A model generated the notes under the pieces. That model was not told where the DNA came from. It saw nothing but the letters and a program-made list of their open reading frames with translations, and made no database searches. Below are positions 62,209 to 64,000 of a DNA stretch of 64,000 bases, piece by piece. A program made the position numbers and the translations under genes. The stretch spans positions 496,001 to 560,000 of the forward strand of contig NZ_JACHXL010000002.1 of assembly GCF_014192115.1 (NCBI RefSeq), given 5' to 3'. Each line of letters begins with the position of its first letter. The stretch's first letter is position 1. The DNA comes from Psychrobacter luti (lineage in GTDB: Bacteria; Pseudomonadota; Gammaproteobacteria; Pseudomonadales; Moraxellaceae).

Positions 62209-63090
62209 ATGTCAGAAGTAAAAGTATCTGCCAAAATGGTAAAAGAATTGCGTGACCGTACTGGTCTTGGCATGATGGAATGTAAAAAAGCGTTAGAAGA
62301 GTCAAATGGTGATGTTGAAACTGCTATTGATAACCTACGTAAATCAGGTCAAGCGAAAGCGGCTAAAAAAGCCGGTAACATCGCAGCTGACGGCGCTATC
62401 ATCATCGCTCAAGGCGACACCAAAGCATTCTTGTTAGAAGTTAACTGCCAAACTGACTTCGTTGCAAAAGATGAAAACTTCACTGCATTTGCAGAAAAAG
62501 TCGCAAATATCGCGCTAGAAAACAATGAGACTGACGTTGCAGCTATCTCTGCATTACCTTATGGCGGTGGTCAAACGGTTGAAGAAGCACGTGTATCTCT
62601 AGTACAAAAAATCGGTGAAAATATTCAAATCCGCCGTGTTGAAGTACTTGAAGGCGCTAACATTGCTGCATATCGTCACGGTCTACGTATCGGTGTGGTT
62701 GTATCTTACGAAGGCGGCAGTGCAGACACGGGTAAAAACCTTGCAATGCACATTGCAGCATTCAACCCTGTTGCAGTAGATGATGAAAGCGTAGATGCTG
62801 ATGTACTAGCACGCGAAAAAGACATCATCGAAGCAAAAGCGAAAGAGTCTGGCAAGCCTGACAACATCGTTGAAAAAATGATCGAAGGTGGCTTACGTAA
62901 GTACCTAGACGAAGTAACGTTACTACGTCAGCCATACGTGATGGACAATGAGAAAAAAGTTGGTGACGTACTAAAAGCTGAAGGCGTAAAAGTACTTGAT
63001 TTCAAACGTCTAGAAGTTGGTGAAGGCATCGAGAAGAAGCAAGAAGACTTTGCTGCTGAAGTTGCTGCTGCTCAAGCTGCTAGCAAGTAA
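62209..63090 (+). CDS. tsf: Elongation factor Ts
   Basis: Guanine-nucleotide exchange factor for EF-Tu. The 293 residues begin with the UBA-like domain and [23 protein letters not shown], followed by [15 protein letters not shown], the EF-Tu-contacting TDF motif, and a core with [18 protein letters not shown] precedes the ATG. It ends at a strong terminator. Confidence 0.97.
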   Translation: MSEVKVSAKMVKELRDRTGLGMMECKKALEESNGDVETAIDNLRKSGQAKAAKKAGNIAADGAIIIAQGDTKAFLLEVNCQTDFVAKDENFTAFAEKVANIALENNETDVAAISALPYGGGQTVEEARVSLVQKIGENIQIRRVEVLEGANIAAYRHGLRIGVVVSYEGGSADTGKNLAMHIAAFNPVAVDDESVDADVLAREKDIIEAKAKESGKPDNIVEKMIEGGLRKYLDEVTLLRQPYVMDNEKKVGDVLKAEGVKVLDFKRLEVGEGIEKKQEDFAAEVAAAQAASK

Positions 63091-63125
63091 TTTTAAGTAA
63101 TATAAGATAAGTAGTATAAATCGTG

Positions 63126-63158
63126 AAAAAGCCCGTTATATCAATAACGGGCTTTTTT
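63126..63158 (+). terminator. Terminator of tsf
   Basis: AAAAAGCCCGTTAT, ATCA loop, ATAACGGGCTTTTTT, about 35 nt after the stop. Confidence 0.95.
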
Positions 63159-63228
63159 GTGTTTGTTTACTTCTGAAAGCTTCAAAAAATAAGCTATTTA
63201 TGCTGAGTGTGAATATCAATTATCAATA

Positions 63229-64000
63229 TTAACGTAGTGCTAAGTAAGCAGAGTTGGCGTAACTGGCACTGTTGGTATTACTACTGGTGCCATAACTGAC
63301 GTTTTGCATGCCACCGCCATTATTATTGGTGTTATTGCTATTACTGGCGTTCATCGTATTGCCAGATAAACCTGAATCGTTTTTATATAGGCTATGATAG
63401 CGGCTCATCACACTTTTGACATAGTTACGCGTCTCTTTAAACGGTGGAATGCCATTGTATTTATCGACGTTACCTTCACCAGCATTATAACCAGCCACGG
63501 CAAACTCAACATTATTGTTAAAGCGGCGCATCAGCCAAGCGATATATTTCGCTGAGCCTTCGATGTTATCGGCAGGATTCCAAGGATTACTGACTTTGAA
63601 GCGGCGGGCAGTAGCTGGCATCAGCTGCATCAAACCTTGGGCACCGACAGGTGAGCGAGCATTGGGATTAAACGCAGATTCGGTATGCATCATGGCTTTC
63701 ATCAGCGCAGGATCTACGCCATGACGCTCGGCTGAAGCACGGATATAGCTATCATAAGAGTTGCGGCCACTGCTACTACTTGCAGTGCTGCTACCGTAAT
63801 CAGCACTAGCATTGCTACCAGCATTGTAAGCGTTAGAATCTTTATAATAGGTGGTTTTTACTTTTTTGTTAAATTTATCAAAATTACCGCTAGGATTGAC
63901 GTTGGTAAGGAGTACTTGTCCGCCTTTGTCTTTGTAGATATACATATTGCCTGCTTGAGCGGCGATAGGGAGGCTAGAGAAGGCAATAGCTGTCAGTAAA
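63229..64000 (-). CDS. Lytic transglycosylase (SLT domain), 5' partial
   Basis: Peptidoglycan-cleaving enzyme. The frame stays open upstream of the first internal ATG (63945) to the window edge through LLTAIAFSSLPIAAQAGN-like residues, a signal peptide, so the start lies beyond 64000. A DUF4124-like segment (MYIYKDKGGQVLLTNVNPSG) opens the mature protein, then a Ser/Asn linker. The SLT domain follows: AERHGVDPALMKAMMHTESAFNP (catalytic Glu in HTES), GAQGLMQLMPATA and AVAGYNAGEGNVDKYNGIPPFKET. The tail is Asn/Ser-rich and low-complexity. It is convergent with tsf. Confidence 0.93.
   Translation of the reverse strand, partial: LLTAIAFSSLPIAAQAGNMYIYKDKGGQVLLTNVNPSGNFDKFNKKVKTTYYKDSNAYNAGSNASADYGSSTASSSSGRNSYDSYIRASAERHGVDPALMKAMMHTESAFNPNARSPVGAQGLMQLMPATARRFKVSNPWNPADNIEGSAKYIAWLMRRFNNNVEFAVAGYNAGEGNVDKYNGIPPFKETRNYVKSVMSRYHSLYKNDSGLSGNTMNASNSNNTNNNGGGMQNVSYGTSSNTNSASYANSAYLALR

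Overview
This window is chromosomal DNA of a gammaproteobacterium of the family Moraxellaceae, most probably Psychrobacter. The evidence is the combination and order of genes (smc-zipA-ligA; lepA-lepB-DUF4845-rnc-era-recO-pdxJ; cysM-exonuclease-rlmD-relA-mutM beside a GacS/BarA hybrid kinase; rpsB-tsf), the moderately AT-rich base use, and the Asn/Gln-rich style of many proteins. The genus is an inference from gene style and synteny; no 16S gene is present. Almost all of the window is core housekeeping sequence. I see no insertion sequence, prophage or CRISPR array.

Layout. 1-4.1 kb: leucine catabolism (a 5'-truncated biotin-carrying acyl-CoA carboxylase alpha subunit, HMG-CoA lyase, isovaleryl-CoA dehydrogenase). 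Two related hairpin repeats flank the dehydrogenase gene. 4.1-7.1 kb: coaX and birA (minus strand), a TauE/SafE permease and a small DUF4298-like gene. 7.2-16.3 kb: smc, zipA, ligA, then an AT-rich DUF2971-like gene that overlaps the ligA stop codon. 16.3-23.3 kb: lipoproteins, the radical-SAM gene ygiQ, an Lrp/AsnC regulator divergent from a RarD/EamA permease. 23.3-27.1 kb: smpB, coaD, a YfhL ferredoxin, bioA-bioD. 27.1-27.8 kb: RNase P RNA and a CAU-anticodon tRNA. 28.2-35.6 kb: lepA, lepB, DUF4845, rnc, era (with a long acidic N-terminal extension), recO, pdxJ. 35.6-42.7 kb: an orphan FimT/GspH pseudopilin, an OmpA-family porin, typA, mscL, a small exported protein, mutM. 42.8-49.3 kb (minus strand): relA, rlmD, a PolB-type 3'-5' exonuclease, cysM. 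49.8-55.8 kb: GacS/BarA hybrid kinase, an enoyl-CoA hydratase-family protein and a Bcr/CflA efflux pump.

56.2-60.7 kb is the most interesting region: a compact five-gene operon with its own terminator. It encodes a periplasmic solute-binding lipoprotein, a membrane-anchored CheA-like kinase (two TM segments, PAS-like region, Hpt with HSLKGEA, CheA-type ATPase, no CheW-like domain), a stand-alone CheY-like receiver, and two tandem CheX-type phosphatases. No MCP, CheW, CheR, CheB or flagellar gene is nearby. It looks like a self-contained ligand-to-phosphorelay circuit with built-in signal termination.

61-64 kb: rpsB, tsf and the 3' part of a minus-strand lytic transglycosylase gene that runs off the window. 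Biotin recurs through the window: a biotin-dependent carboxylase, the ligase that loads biotin (BirA, here without its DNA-binding domain), and two synthesis genes (bioA, bioD).
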